Source: Comamonadaceae bacterium OS-4 (GTDB taxonomy: Bacteria > Pseudomonadota > Gammaproteobacteria > Burkholderiales > Burkholderiaceae_C). From it: a DNA stretch of 64,000 nt. Within the stretch, counting starts at the first letter, position 1, and every line of letters begins with the position of its first letter. Shown one piece after another: positions 7,593 through 16,787 of this stretch. The stretch is taken from the NCBI GenBank assembly GCA_027924025.1, contig AP026970.1, positions 2,254,501 to 2,318,500 of the forward strand, in the 5' to 3' direction. The notes beneath the pieces were generated by a model. That model was not told the origin of the DNA. It did not search any database and saw nothing but the letters and a program-made list of their open reading frames with translations. The position numbers were made by a program, and so were the translations under genes.

Positions 7593-8393
7593 ATGCTCGA
7601 ACACGCCACGCCTACCGCCAAGTCTCAGGACGCCCACGCTTCTATCGCCATCACACAAGTGGGTGCCGGGGCATTGAATTCCCACACCATCAAGGTCGCA
7701 TGCTCCAACTGCAACCTGCGCGAACTGTGCATGCCCTTGGGCCTGAGCCCCACCGAGCTGGAAAAAATCGACGACGTGGTCGCAAGCCGCCGCAAAATCA
7801 AGCGCGGTGCAACCCTGTTTCGCAACGGTGAAAAGTTCACCAGCCTCTATGCCATCCGCACCGGCTTCTTCAAAACCTGCGTGGCCTCTGAAGACGGGCG
7901 CGACCAAGTCACCGGTTTTCAAATGGCAGGGGAAATCGTCGGACTCGATGGCATCGTGAACGACCACCACACTTGCGATGCCGTGGCGCTGGAAGACGCA
8001 GAGGTCTGCGTCATGCCCTTTGACCGGATTGAAGAGCTCTCGCGCGAGGTGACGTCGCTGCAACGCCATGTCCACAAAATCATGAGCCGCGAAATCGTGC
8101 GCGAAAACGGCGTCATGCTCCTCTTGGGCAGCATGCGGGCTGAAGAGCGACTGGCCGCATTTCTGCTGAACCTGGTGCAACGCCTGCACGCCCGCGGCTT
8201 CTCTCAGTCAGAACTGGTGCTGCGGATGACGCGTGAAGAAATCGGCAGTTACTTGGGTTTGAAACTCGAAACCGTAAGCCGTACCTTTTCCAAGTTCGTG
8301 GACGACGGGATTGTGGAAGTCAAGCAACGCCACGTGCGCATCTTGAACACCGAGGCCCTCAAAGACATCGTGAACCCCAAAGTCTGCAATTGA
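7593..8393 (+). CDS. fnr: FNR-type oxygen-sensing transcription regulator
   Basis: CRP/FNR family activator that dimerises and binds TTGAT-N4-ATCAA when it holds a 4Fe-4S cluster. Cluster ligands match E. coli FNR in spacing: C37, C40 and C46 ('CSNCNLRELC') and C139 ('EVCVMPF', 93 residues after C46). A cyclic-nucleotide-binding-like barrel (about 60-165) and a C-terminal winged HTH ('TREEIGSYLGLKLETVSRTF') follow. ATG at 7593 is preferred over an in-frame ATG at 7554 because GGGGAA lies just before it and the longer form would cover the promoter. The gene sits among its likely targets (hemN, ccoNOQP, usp). Confidence 0.96.
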   Translation: MLEHATPTAKSQDAHASIAITQVGAGALNSHTIKVACSNCNLRELCMPLGLSPTELEKIDDVVASRRKIKRGATLFRNGEKFTSLYAIRTGFFKTCVASEDGRDQVTGFQMAGEIVGLDGIVNDHHTCDAVALEDAEVCVMPFDRIEELSREVTSLQRHVHKIMSREIVRENGVMLLLGSMRAEERLAAFLLNLVQRLHARGFSQSELVLRMTREEIGSYLGLKLETVSRTFSKFVDDGIVEVKQRHVRILNTEALKDIVNPKVCN

Positions 8394-8408
8394 GCGGCAC
8401 CCTGCTCG

Positions 8409-8645
8409 CTAGTTGTTGATGTCAGCAGCGCTCATGGCGAGCAAAGCCGTGAGCGCGCTGGAAGCCAGCGTCACCCCCCAGAACACGAAAAACGCCAAGG
8501 TATAAATCCCTTGGCGTGACAGCGGCAAAGCCGCGTCGTTCCAATGCAAATCGTGGGGATCTATGAATGCGAACACCACGATTTCCAGTAGGCCTGCCGC
8601 CAGAAAAGCGGGCCACACGACGGCCATCCATGGGGCTCTCGGCAT
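8409..8645 (-). CDS. Small two-helix membrane protein of the cco cluster (78 aa)
   Basis: ATG at 8645 has AAGGAG seven bases upstream. Two transmembrane helices are seen ('MAVVWPAFLAAGLLEIVVFAF' region and 'GIYTLAFFVFWGVTLASSAL' region), separated by a short polar loop with 'DPHDLHW'. It lies 22 bp after ccoH on the same strand and ends 15 bp from the convergent fnr stop. I recall similar short proteins beside ccoH in other Burkholderiales, but know no function. A role in cbb3 oxidase assembly is inferred from position only. Confidence 0.75.
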   Translation of the reverse strand: MPRAPWMAVVWPAFLAAGLLEIVVFAFIDPHDLHWNDAALPLSRQGIYTLAFFVFWGVTLASSALTALLAMSAADINN

Positions 8646-8667
8646 CACATGGCTCCTTGTCAGCCGC

Positions 8668-8949
8668 TTAACGGGCGGGCGCAGCGGCGGGTACGACGCC
8701 AGTGGCTGCATGGTTACGGGCCTGCATGGCGGGTGCCAGACTTTCTGGTTGGGTGGCAAGCGTCTTGTTGATGTCCAGGCCCGTTTGGTAATAGTTTTCA
8801 TCAACGACCGGGTCCATGCCGTGGGCGGCCAGATAGAAAGTCAGGAAGCTCGCCACCACCACGATCAGCGGGCCGGACACTACCAGCCACACATGGCCGA
8901 ACTTCCACCAGGGGGCTGCGGGGGTAGAGGAGCGTGTCGGGTTGGACAT
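8668..8949 (-). CDS. ccoH: CcoH/FixH-type cbb3 oxidase assembly protein (short form)
   Basis: A single-span membrane protein of 93 aa. After a polar N-terminus comes 'PWWKFGHVWLVVSGPLIVVVA', then the FixH signature 'DPVVDENYYQTGLDIN', where VVDxxYY is the conserved core. Classical FixH/CcoH is about 150 aa; this form stops soon after the motif with an Ala/Pro-rich tail, as is usual in this bacterial group. Family proteins stabilise cbb3 subunits during assembly. It follows ccoG by 12 bp in the same operon. Confidence 0.85.
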   Translation of the reverse strand: MSNPTRSSTPAAPWWKFGHVWLVVSGPLIVVVASFLTFYLAAHGMDPVVDENYYQTGLDINKTLATQPESLAPAMQARNHAATGVVPAAAPAR

Positions 8950-8961
8950 AGAGGGGCTTTC

Positions 8962-10431
8962 TTAACGCGGAACAATAAATACGGACTTCTCGGTCACCAC
9001 TGCAGCGCCAGGGGCCGATGTCACCGTGAAATGGATGGGATGCGATCCCGGAGCTGCACCTTCATACGGCAGCTGCACCCGAATCGCAATCCAGCGGGAT
9101 TCGGTCGGGCCGACTTCCATGCTGGAATCGCTGGAAAGCGTCAGGCCCGGCAAGCCCTCGGCGCTCACCTCAAAGGTTTGTGGCGTCTCCCGGGCGTTCA
9201 TGATCTGCAGCCGGTACACATTCTCCAGCCGGCCGCCCGACACAATGCGGGCCAAGGTGCTGCGGTCGCGCTCGACATCCACCTTGAAAGGCGCGCGCAT
9301 CCAAAGGCTGACCAGCATTGCCAGCACCACGGCCAGCAGGACACTGCTGTACACCAGCACCCGGGGGCGCAGCACATGGCGCAAGATATCGGCACCACTC
9401 CAGCGCTGGCTCACTGCGTTCTGGGTCGAGTACTTCACCAGGCCACGGGCGTAGCCCATCTTGTCCATGACGGTGTCGCACACATCGGCGCAGGCACCAC
9501 AGCCAATGCACTCGTATTGCAGCCCCTTGCGGATATCAATACCGGTCGGGCAGACCTGCACACACAAGCTGCAGTCGACACACGCTCCCAGCTGGAGGGT
9601 GGAGAGATCCGCTTTCTTGGAGCGCCCGCCACGGGGTTCACCGCGCGCCTCGTCATAGGTCACGATCAGGGTGTCTTTGTCAAACATGGCACTCTGAAAG
9701 CGCGCATATGGGCACATGTATTTGCAGACCTGCTCACGCATGTAGCCGGCGTTGCCATAGGTGGCAAAGCCGTAAAACAGCACCCAGAAGGTCTCCCACG
9801 GTCCCATGGACATGGCCATGACCGCGCCGGCCAGACTGTGGATCGGGGTGAAGTAGCCCACAAAGGTAAAACCGGTCCACAAGCCCACAGCAATCCACAT
9901 GAGCTGCTTGGCAGTTTTACGCCAAACCTTGTCGACATTCCATGGGCCCGCGTCACGCCGCATGCGGGCAGACCGGTCTCCCTCGGCCAGCTTCTCCAGC
10001 CAGAGAAAGATTTCGGTGTACACCGTTTGCGGGCAGGCGTAGCCGCACCATAAGCGCCCGGCCACCGCCGTGAACAAAAACAAAGACAGTGCAGAGATCA
10101 CCAGAATGCCGGTGAGGTACACAAAGTCCTGCGGATACAACACGAGGTTGAAGATATAGAACCGCCGTGCCCCGAGGTCGAACAGCACCGCTTGGCGCTG
10201 CCCCCACTCCAACCACGGCAATCCATAAAACACCAGCTGGGTCAGGAAGACCAGCGCCCACCGCCACTTCGAGAAGTAGCCCGATACGCTGCGCGGATAA
10301 ATCTTTTTGTGCGCTTCGTACAGGGCAATCGTCTCCTCGTCGGCACCGGGTGGGGGAGCAATGGGCCCCTTGTCCGGTGATGCGACGATAGGAATGATTT
10401 TCTTCTCAGCAGTGGGGGCGGGTACGCTCAA
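8962..10431 (-). CDS. ccoG: CcoG (FixG/RdxA) ferredoxin-like cbb3 assembly protein
   Basis: An inner-membrane iron-sulfur protein that reduces cupric copper for cbb3 oxidase maturation. The 489-aa product has several N-terminal helices ('KWRWALVFLTQLVFYGLPW', 'YLTGILVISALSLFLFTAV'), the NapH-like 'LWCGYACPQTVYTEIFLWLE' segment, and two 4Fe-4S motifs (CVDCSLCVQVCP and CIGCGACADVC). A C-terminal Ig-like periplasmic domain follows a last helix. It lies 27 bp after ccoP. Start at 10431 gives the normal family N-terminus. Confidence 0.95.
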   Translation of the reverse strand: MSVPAPTAEKKIIPIVASPDKGPIAPPPGADEETIALYEAHKKIYPRSVSGYFSKWRWALVFLTQLVFYGLPWLEWGQRQAVLFDLGARRFYIFNLVLYPQDFVYLTGILVISALSLFLFTAVAGRLWCGYACPQTVYTEIFLWLEKLAEGDRSARMRRDAGPWNVDKVWRKTAKQLMWIAVGLWTGFTFVGYFTPIHSLAGAVMAMSMGPWETFWVLFYGFATYGNAGYMREQVCKYMCPYARFQSAMFDKDTLIVTYDEARGEPRGGRSKKADLSTLQLGACVDCSLCVQVCPTGIDIRKGLQYECIGCGACADVCDTVMDKMGYARGLVKYSTQNAVSQRWSGADILRHVLRPRVLVYSSVLLAVVLAMLVSLWMRAPFKVDVERDRSTLARIVSGGRLENVYRLQIMNARETPQTFEVSAEGLPGLTLSSDSSMEVGPTESRWIAIRVQLPYEGAAPGSHPIHFTVTSAPGAAVVTEKSVFIVPR

Positions 10432-10458
10432 GGAATATCCTTTGATTGGCAGCCAGCT

Positions 10459-11370
10459 TTACTTGGCGGCACCGGTGTTGGAGAAACCCCAGACATAGGA
10501 CGCCAGAACCTTGATCTGCGCAGGCGACAGCTTTTGGGCTTGCGCAGGCATCTGGTTGACCTTGCCGTTGTTCACCATGGCAATGATGGCGTTTTCGCCA
10601 TAGCCATGCAGCCAGATGTCATCGGTCAGGTTCGGGGCACCCAGCGCCTGGTTGCCCTTGCCGTCTGCACCGTGGCAGGCTGCACAAGCTGCGAACTTGG
10701 GCTTGCCCAGAGCAGCGCGCACCGAGTCGTTGGGGCTTCCCGACAGGCTCAGCACATAGTTGGCCACGTTTTTGACATCGTCTGCGGAGCCAACAGCCGC
10801 TGCCATGGGTGGCATCTGGCCGATACGGCCCTGGTTGAGCGTCTCCATGATTTTTTCAGGCGAGCCGCCATGCAGCCAATCGGCATCAGTCAGGTTGGGA
10901 AAGCCTTTGGAGCCCCGGGCATCCGAGCCATGGCACTGAGAACAGTTGTTCATGAACAAGCGCTCGCCAATGGCATGGGCTTGGGGGTCCTTGGCCATGT
11001 CTTCGGGCGTCATGCTGTCGAAGCGCGCATAAATCGGCGCAATGTCGGCCTCCCCCTTGGCGATTTCCGCCTGGAATTGACCGGTAGAGGTCCACCCAAG
11101 TTTGCCGGCTGAAGCGCCGAGGCCCGGGTAGAACGCGAGGTAAACCGCAGAAAAAATGATCGTGATAACGAACAGCCCGACCCACCAGCGTGGCAGGGGG
11201 TTGTTCATCTCGCGCAGGTCACCGTCCCACACGTGGCCGGTGGTGTTGTCGTGGGCGGTCATGGCTTTGGCTTTGCCACTGAACCACAAGAGGAACAGGC
11301 AGGCTGCAATGCCGATGACCGTTACGGCGGTCACATAGACCGACCAGAAGTTGCTTGTGAAGTCACTCAT
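10459..11370 (-). CDS. ccoP: cbb3 cytochrome c oxidase diheme subunit CcoP
   Basis: Subunit III of the high-affinity cbb3 terminal oxidase; it carries electrons from soluble cytochrome c to CcoO/CcoN in the periplasm. Two N-terminal transmembrane helices (about 10-30 and 62-82) precede two cytochrome c domains with heme motifs CSQCH (143-147) and CAACH (229-233). Distal Met ligands are likely in 'GQMPPM' and 'NQMPAQ'. At 303 aa the length is normal. It follows ccoQ by 18 bp in the ccoNOQP operon. Confidence 0.97.
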   Translation of the reverse strand: MSDFTSNFWSVYVTAVTVIGIAACLFLLWFSGKAKAMTAHDNTTGHVWDGDLREMNNPLPRWWVGLFVITIIFSAVYLAFYPGLGASAGKLGWTSTGQFQAEIAKGEADIAPIYARFDSMTPEDMAKDPQAHAIGERLFMNNCSQCHGSDARGSKGFPNLTDADWLHGGSPEKIMETLNQGRIGQMPPMAAAVGSADDVKNVANYVLSLSGSPNDSVRAALGKPKFAACAACHGADGKGNQALGAPNLTDDIWLHGYGENAIIAMVNNGKVNQMPAQAQKLSPAQIKVLASYVWGFSNTGAAK

Positions 11371-11388
11371 TTTGATTCCTTACGAGGC

Positions 11389-11532
11389 TCAGTCCTGCTC
11401 AAACGGCAGATTGGCGGCGTCCTGAAAGTCGTGGGCACGGCTCTTCGACCAGGCCCAACGGACAATCGCGATAAAGACCACGAAGCTGATGACCGTGGTG
11501 ACGGAGCGCAGGGTGTTGACGTCCATATCCAT
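11389..11532 (-). CDS. ccoQ: cbb3 oxidase small subunit CcoQ
   Basis: A 47-aa one-helix protein found by translating the gap between ccoO and ccoP. It reads MDMDVNTLRSVTTVISF, then a hydrophobic helix, then 'RWAWSKSRAHDF', the typical CcoQ/FixQ ending. ATG at 11532 has GGGG upstream. Family members stabilise the CcoP-CcoNO interaction and protect the enzyme from oxygen. Position between ccoO (10 bp away) and ccoP confirms the call. Confidence 0.92.
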   Translation of the reverse strand: MDMDVNTLRSVTTVISFVVFIAIVRWAWSKSRAHDFQDAANLPFEQD

Positions 11533-11542
11533 GTGATTCCCC

Positions 11543-12169
11543 TTATTTCAGCGCCAGGCCCAAGACCTGCAAATACGCGATCGTGGCTTCGAGCTCAGTC
11601 TTGCCCTTGACCTCTTCCGAGGCTTTGGCGATCTGCTCGTCGGTATAGGGCACACCGACCTTGCGCAAGGCGCGCAGGTGCGACGGCAGGCTTTCGGCAT
11701 CCACCAGGTTTTTCTCCAACCAGGGATAGGCCGGCATGTTGGACTCGGGTACCACATCACGGGGGTTGGTCAAGTGGATGCGATGCCACTCATCGCTGTA
11801 CTTGCCGCCTACACGGGCCAGGTCGGGGCCGGTGCGCTTGCTGCCCCATTGGAAGGGGTGGTCATACACCGACTCACCGGCCACCGAATAGTGGCCATAG
11901 CGCAGTGTCTCGGCGCGGAACGGCCGGATCATCTGCGAGTGGCAGTTGTAGCAACCTTCGCGGATATACACATCACGCCCGGCCAGCTGCAGCGCGGTGT
12001 AGGGCTGGATACCCTTGATCGGCTCGGTGGTCGACTTTTGAAAGAACAGCGGAACAATTTCCACCATGCCGCCTGCCAGTAACACCAGCAGGATCAACAC
12101 AATCATCAGGAAGTTGCTGGTCTCAATCTTCTCGTGCGACAGACCGGATGCACTTTTTTCGTTTGCCAT
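11543..12169 (-). CDS. ccoO: cbb3 cytochrome c oxidase monoheme subunit CcoO
   Basis: Subunit II of cbb3 oxidase. One N-terminal helix (about 20-42) anchors a periplasmic cytochrome c domain with the heme motif CYNCH (73-77) in the highly conserved '[14 protein letters not shown]'. At 208 aa it has the usual length. It starts 12 bp after ccoN and is followed by ccoQ. Confidence 0.97.
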   Translation of the reverse strand: MANEKSASGLSHEKIETSNFLMIVLILLVLLAGGMVEIVPLFFQKSTTEPIKGIQPYTALQLAGRDVYIREGCYNCHSQMIRPFRAETLRYGHYSVAGESVYDHPFQWGSKRTGPDLARVGGKYSDEWHRIHLTNPRDVVPESNMPAYPWLEKNLVDAESLPSHLRALRKVGVPYTDEQIAKASEEVKGKTELEATIAYLQVLGLALK

Positions 12170-12181
12170 ACAAATTTCCTT

Positions 12182-13615
12182 TTAAGCGTGGGCTGCCGCG
12201 GGGATTGCCACCGTATTGGCGCGCCCGGAAGTGGCCGTCATCAGGGTGTTCCAGAGCATGACCAGCATGCCGCCCAGGTACAGCAGTCCGCCCAACAAAC
12301 GCAGCACATAGAAGGGATAGGTCGCCTTCACCGACTCGACGAAGGTATAGGTCAAAGTACCGTCAGGGTTGATGGCGCGCCACATCAGGCCTTGCATCAC
12401 ACCGGCAATCCACATCGCCGCGATATAGATCACGATGCCGATGGTGGCGGTCCAGAAGTGCAGCTCAATCGCTTTGACGCTGTACATCTCTTTGCGGCCG
12501 AACAGGCGGGGAATCAGGTAGTACATCGAGCCCATGGTCACCAGACCCACCCAACCCAAAGCGCCGGAGTGCACGTGGCCCACGGTCCAATCGGTGTAGT
12601 GGCTCAGGGCATTGACCGTCTTGATGGACATCATCGGCCCCTCAAAGGTGGACATGCCGTAGAAGGACAGGGACACGATCAGGAAACGCAGGATCGGATC
12701 GTCGCGCAACTTGTGCCACGCACCCGACAGAGTCATGATGCCGTTGATCATGCCGCCCCAGCTGGGCGCCAAGAGGATCAGCGAGAACACCATGCCCACC
12801 GACTGCGTCCAGTCAGGCAGCGCGGTGTAGTGCAGGTGGTGTGGTCCCGCCCACATGTAGGTGAAGATCAGCGCCCAGAAGTGGACGATCGACAAGCGGT
12901 AGCTGTACACAGGCCGCTCGGCCTGCTTGGGGATGAAGTAATACATCATGCCCAGGAAGCCGGCGGTCAAAAAGAAGCCCACCGCGTTGTGGCCGTACCA
13001 CCATTGCACCATCGCATCTTGCACACCGGCGTAAGCTGAGTAGCTCTTCATCCAGCCTGCAGGAATCGCTGCACTGTTCACCAGGTGCAGGATGGCTACC
13101 GCGATGATGAAGGCGCCAAAGAACCAGTTGGCCACGTAAATGTGCTTGACCTTGCGGGTACCCACGGTGCCAAAGAACACCACTGCAAACGACACCCAGA
13201 CCAGGGTGATCAGGATGTCAATCGGCCACTCCAGCTCGGCGTATTCCTTGCCGGAGGTGTACCCCAGTGGCAAAGAAATGGCCGCGGCCAGGATGACCAG
13301 CTGCCAGCCCCAGAAGGTGAATGCCGCCAACTTGTCATTGAAGATGCGCACATGACAGGTGCGCTGCACCACGTAATAGGCAGAGGCGAACAAGCCGCAA
13401 CCGCCGAACGCAAAAATCACCGCATTGGTGTGCAGAGGGCGCAGCCGCCCGTAGCTGAGCCAGGGGATACCGAAATTGAGTTCGGGCCAGGCGAGTTGGG
13501 CGGCAATGATCACGCCCACCAACATGCCGACCACTCCCCAGACCACCGTCATGATGGCGAACTGGCGCACAACGGTATCGTTGTACGCCGTCGCCTGCTG
13601 ATTTGGAAATGCCAT
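12182..13615 (-). CDS. ccoN: cbb3 cytochrome c oxidase catalytic subunit CcoN
   Basis: Subunit I with the low-spin heme b and the heme b3-CuB oxygen-reducing centre; it reduces O2 at very low concentrations and pumps protons. The 477-aa product has about twelve helices. Conserved His ligands are seen in '[10 protein letters not shown]', '[11 protein letters not shown]', '[11 protein letters not shown]' and '[14 protein letters not shown]'. ATG at 13615 is preceded by GAGGT; an in-frame extension to 13762 covers the FNR box and is rejected. It is the first gene of ccoNOQPGH. Confidence 0.97.
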   Translation of the reverse strand: MAFPNQQATAYNDTVVRQFAIMTVVWGVVGMLVGVIIAAQLAWPELNFGIPWLSYGRLRPLHTNAVIFAFGGCGLFASAYYVVQRTCHVRIFNDKLAAFTFWGWQLVILAAAISLPLGYTSGKEYAELEWPIDILITLVWVSFAVVFFGTVGTRKVKHIYVANWFFGAFIIAVAILHLVNSAAIPAGWMKSYSAYAGVQDAMVQWWYGHNAVGFFLTAGFLGMMYYFIPKQAERPVYSYRLSIVHFWALIFTYMWAGPHHLHYTALPDWTQSVGMVFSLILLAPSWGGMINGIMTLSGAWHKLRDDPILRFLIVSLSFYGMSTFEGPMMSIKTVNALSHYTDWTVGHVHSGALGWVGLVTMGSMYYLIPRLFGRKEMYSVKAIELHFWTATIGIVIYIAAMWIAGVMQGLMWRAINPDGTLTYTFVESVKATYPFYVLRLLGGLLYLGGMLVMLWNTLMTATSGRANTVAIPAAAHA

Positions 13616-13673
13616 ATTTACCTCTTCTTGGATTGCTTCACAGCGAGTGTCTGTCGGGCTTTGCTTGAGTGAG

Positions 13674-13687
13674 TTGACCCACATCAA
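13674..13687. promoter_or_regulatory. FNR box upstream of ccoN
   Basis: TTGACCCACATCAA matches TTGAT-N4-ATCAA at nine of ten positions. It lies 59 bp upstream of the ccoN start and 28 bp after the ccoS stop, so ccoNOQPGH probably has its own FNR-activated promoter separate from ccoIS. Confidence 0.85.
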
Positions 13688-13715
13688 CCGGCGGAGAAAA
13701 AGCGGGGAACCTTTT

Positions 13716-13853
13716 TCAGGGTTCGCGCAAAATGCGCTCCCCTTCGGACTCAATGTCTTCAAACTGCCCCCGGTCTATGGCCCACCAGAGACCGGCCAAA
13801 ATGAAAAACACCAGCACCACCGACAGCGGCACCAACAAATACAGGATGTCCAT
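13716..13853 (-). CDS. ccoS: cbb3 oxidase maturation protein CcoS
   Basis: A 45-aa protein starting [16 protein letters not shown], one membrane helix, then '[14 protein letters not shown]', the CcoS signature (FDDLE/FEDIE core). Family members are needed to insert heme and copper into CcoN. Its ATG overlaps the ccoI stop by one base (TGATG), indicating coupled translation. Confidence 0.93.
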   Translation of the reverse strand: MDILYLLVPLSVVLVFFILAGLWWAIDRGQFEDIESEGERILREP

Positions 13854-16258
13854 CACGCCCCCCGGGTTGAAAAAGTGACCGCAGGCAGCACACCGCTGCC
13901 CGAGGCCTGCAGCTTGCTGCCGGATGACAGGCGCAAGGCGTTGAGCACCACCAGCAAAGAGCTGGCAGCCATGCCCAGACCGGCCAGCCATGCAGGCAAA
14001 TAGCCGGCGATCGCCAATGGTATGCACGCCAGGTTGTAGGCCAATGCCCACCACAGGTTTTGCCGCACCACCCGAAGTGTTTTGCGGGCCAGCATCAGCG
14101 CGGTGTACACGTTGTGCAACTGATCACCCAGTGCCACAAAATCGGCACGGGACTGCGTGATCGACACCGCCCGCCCGAACGCGAAGGACACATGCGCCCC
14201 CGCCAACACCGGGCCGTCATTCAGCCCATCGCCGACCATGGCCACCACGTGGCCGCGGCCTTGCAACTGGTGCACATAGTCCAACTTGTCCGCTGGCGAG
14301 CAGCCGCCCATCACCTGCGTGATACCAAGACGTTGCCCCATCGCTTGTGCTGCGGCAGCGCGGTCACCCGAGAGCAAATGCACCGCCACCCCCTGCGCTT
14401 GCAAGGCGGCAATCACACCCAGGGCATCGCTGCGCAACTCTTCTTGCCAGTAGAAACTGGCCAACCAGCCTTGCGCATCTTGCAGGTGGACGACAGGTCC
14501 GGTTGGGGCTGTGGCATCAAGCGCGTCCGGTGCAGCACTGCAGAAAGTGGCTGACCCCAGGCGCATACGGCCTTCAGAGATGCCGGCAGAGCCTCCTGCT
14601 AATCCCGCAAGCGGCATCACATGGGCTTGCACGCCCTGCCCGGCGATTTCTTGGGGCGCTTGCACCGCCACCGGAGTCACCCCTTCTTGCACAGCGAGCT
14701 GCCCCATCGCCCGGGAGAGTGGATGCAGCGAATGCGCTGCCAGCCCGGCTGCGCAGGCCAACGCGGCTGCGCGCGACACGCCGGGGCGGGTGTGCACCGA
14801 CTTCAATGTCATAGCATCGCGCGTGAGGGTGCCGGTTTTGTCAAACACCACCGTATCGACAGCCGCCATACTCTCGAGCGCGGGCAGGCTGCGCACCAGC
14901 AAACCCTGCCGCGCGAGGTTGCCTGCGGCAGCCAGCATGGCCGCTGGAGTGGCGAGGGACAAAGCGCAAGGGCAAGTCACGATCAACACCGACACCGCCA
15001 CCATGACCGCATGGGCCGGATTCTGCGGCCACCACCACACCGCTGCAGCCCCAGCCGCCAGCAGCACGCCGATCAAGAAAGGGCTGGCCCAACGGTCAAC
15101 CAGCAATGCGGCACCCGGCTTGGAGAGCGAAGCGCCCTCCATCAAGGCCAGAATCTGGGCAAAGCGGGTGGCCTCGCCCAATGCGACCACACGCACCTGT
15201 ACCGTACCCTCGAGGTTGTGGCTGCCCGCAATCACCGACTGGCCCACGCTGCGGGCCAAAGCCGCGGATTCCCCCGTCAGCAAAGACTCATCCACGCAGG
15301 TGCGACCCTGCACGATCACCCCATCCGCGGCAAAGGCCTCTCCGGCCCTGATCTGCATCAGGTCACCCACCAGCAAACGGCGCACCGCCACCCGCTCCCA
15401 CCCGCCGTCTGGGGTTTGCCGCAGCACACTGTCGGGCATGCGGTTCATCAGCGCATCCAACGCCCCCGCAGTGCGGTCGCGCAAGCGGGCCTCCAGCCAA
15501 CGCCCGGTGAGAAGAAAGAACACAAACATGGTCAGCGAGTCGAAATACACCTCCCGACCGAACATGCCTGCAGGGTCAAAAGTGCCCGCGGTGCTGGCCG
15601 CAAAGGTGATCAGCATGCCGAGTGCCACCGGCAGGTCCATGCTGACCCGCAGGTGGCGCACATCAGACCAGGCCTTGCGAAAGAAGGGCCCGCACGAAAA
15701 CAGCACCACCGGCAAAGACAGAACCCAAGAGGCCCAGCGCAACAGCTGCTCGTACTCCAGCGCAAGATCGCCCGGGCGGGCCTGGTAGGCCGGCCACGCG
15801 TACATCATCACTTGCATCATGCAAAGGCCGGCTACCAGCCATTGCCACAAGGCCTTGCGGGACTCTGCCTTGCGGCGCTCGGCTGCAAACACATCGTTGG
15901 CCGGGACCGCGCGGTAGCCCGCACGCTGAAGGGCCTGCATCCACTGGGAGGGCACTACCCTGTCCTGCGCCCAGCGCACGCGGGCGCGGCGGTTCGCTGC
16001 ACTCACCCGCGCCGACTCCACGCCCGGAACTTTGAGCAAGGCGTCTTCAATCGTCAAGGCGCATGCTGCGCAGTGCATGCCCTCTATCACCAGGTTGGAT
16101 TCCCAATGCCCGGGGGCTGCAGGGTCCTCGCGGCTGAAGGCGCTCCATTCGGCCGCGTGGTCCACCACGCGCAGGGTATCCGCCTCCCAAGGGGACGCAA
16201 CAGGCAATGGAATAGGCGTGGAAGGCATGGCCGGAATTCTGCGATCCCTGTCCGCCAT
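13853..16258 (-). CDS. ccoI: CcoI-type copper-transporting P1B ATPase
   Basis: Exports copper to the periplasm for the cbb3 oxidase (slow-export CopA2/FixI/CtpA type). A heavy-metal-binding domain has MHCAAC (C63, C66). Eight helices surround the metal motif CPC at 429-431 ('CPCALS'), the phosphorylation site D473-KTGT and the hinge 'GDGLNDGPVL'. At 801 aa it has normal length. Start 16258 puts the gene 5 bp from an FNR box; an ATG at 16228 is a plausible alternative with a similarly weak ribosome site. It is co-transcribed with ccoS. Confidence 0.93.
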   Translation of the reverse strand: MADRDRRIPAMPSTPIPLPVASPWEADTLRVVDHAAEWSAFSREDPAAPGHWESNLVIEGMHCAACALTIEDALLKVPGVESARVSAANRRARVRWAQDRVVPSQWMQALQRAGYRAVPANDVFAAERRKAESRKALWQWLVAGLCMMQVMMYAWPAYQARPGDLALEYEQLLRWASWVLSLPVVLFSCGPFFRKAWSDVRHLRVSMDLPVALGMLITFAASTAGTFDPAGMFGREVYFDSLTMFVFFLLTGRWLEARLRDRTAGALDALMNRMPDSVLRQTPDGGWERVAVRRLLVGDLMQIRAGEAFAADGVIVQGRTCVDESLLTGESAALARSVGQSVIAGSHNLEGTVQVRVVALGEATRFAQILALMEGASLSKPGAALLVDRWASPFLIGVLLAAGAAAVWWWPQNPAHAVMVAVSVLIVTCPCALSLATPAAMLAAAGNLARQGLLVRSLPALESMAAVDTVVFDKTGTLTRDAMTLKSVHTRPGVSRAAALACAAGLAAHSLHPLSRAMGQLAVQEGVTPVAVQAPQEIAGQGVQAHVMPLAGLAGGSAGISEGRMRLGSATFCSAAPDALDATAPTGPVVHLQDAQGWLASFYWQEELRSDALGVIAALQAQGVAVHLLSGDRAAAAQAMGQRLGITQVMGGCSPADKLDYVHQLQGRGHVVAMVGDGLNDGPVLAGAHVSFAFGRAVSITQSRADFVALGDQLHNVYTALMLARKTLRVVRQNLWWALAYNLACIPLAIAGYLPAWLAGLGMAASSLLVVLNALRLSSGSKLQASGSGVLPAVTFSTRGA

Positions 16259-16263
16259 AAACC

Positions 16264-16304
16264 TTGATGCACATCAAGACAGACCGCAATGGGCGGCGTA
16301 ATCT
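16264..16304 (+). promoter_or_regulatory. FNR-activated class II promoter of the usp gene
   Basis: TTGATGCACATCAA (16264-16277) is a perfect FNR box centred at 16270.5. TAATCT (16299-16304) is a -10 element; transcription would start near 16311-16312, so the box is at -41/-41.5, the classical class II position. The box also lies just before ccoI on the other strand, where it would cover the start region rather than activate. Confidence 0.85.
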
Positions 16305-16334
16305 GAAGGCCTACGAACCCACAGGAGCAACTCT

Positions 16335-16778
16335 ATGTACCAACGCATTCTCGTCACCACCGACGGCAGCAAGCTCTCTCAAAAAGCAGTAGCTGCAGCG
16401 ATCAAACTGGCCGGACTGACCGGCGCGGAGCTGGTCGCACTCAAAGTCGTGCAGCGCTACCCCCAGTCCTACTTTGAAGGCGGAATAGCCTTGGCGGGCG
16501 AAGATGTGAAGCAGGTCGAAAAAACCTGGGGCGATGCCGCCCAGAAAGTGGTGAACGCCGTCAAAAAAACGGCAGAAGAAGCCGGCGTCAAAACCAAGGC
16601 GGTGGTGGTGCGATCGGATGTGGTGTCGGACGCGATTCTCAGCACCATCAAAAAACAAGGCTGCGACTTGGTGGTGATGGCCTCTCATGGGCGCAAGGGC
16701 ATCAAGCGGCTGCTCTTGGGGAGCGAGACCCAGCATGTGCTGACCCACGCCACCGTGCCGGTGCTGGTTTTGAAGTAA
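16335..16778 (+). CDS. Universal stress protein, UspA family (147 aa)
   Basis: A small cytoplasmic alpha/beta protein that probably binds ATP: the C-terminal loop is G-x2-G-x9-G-S ('GRKGIKRLLLGSETQHVLTH'), the nucleotide-binding Usp signature. The N-terminus 'YQRILVTTDGS' with the conserved Asp is typical. A GGAG-like site lies upstream. The perfect FNR box at -41.5 predicts induction when oxygen is low, fitting its place next to the cbb3 genes. Its partner or signal is unknown. Confidence 0.93.
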   Translation: MYQRILVTTDGSKLSQKAVAAAIKLAGLTGAELVALKVVQRYPQSYFEGGIALAGEDVKQVEKTWGDAAQKVVNAVKKTAEEAGVKTKAVVVRSDVVSDAILSTIKKQGCDLVVMASHGRKGIKRLLLGSETQHVLTHATVPVLVLK

Positions 16779-16787
16779 TTTTTTAGA

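Noticed and set aside
12182..13762. Longer ccoN start at 13762
   Set aside because: It would translate through the FNR box and part of ccoS; ATG 13615 has a ribosome site and the normal N-terminus.
14621..16267. A 548-codon open frame antisense to ccoI, and similar long antisense frames at 8563-10053, 32068-34038 and 44779-46587
   Set aside because: They mirror strongly supported genes, arise from high third-position GC, have His/Gln/Arg-rich low-quality proteins and no ribosome sites.
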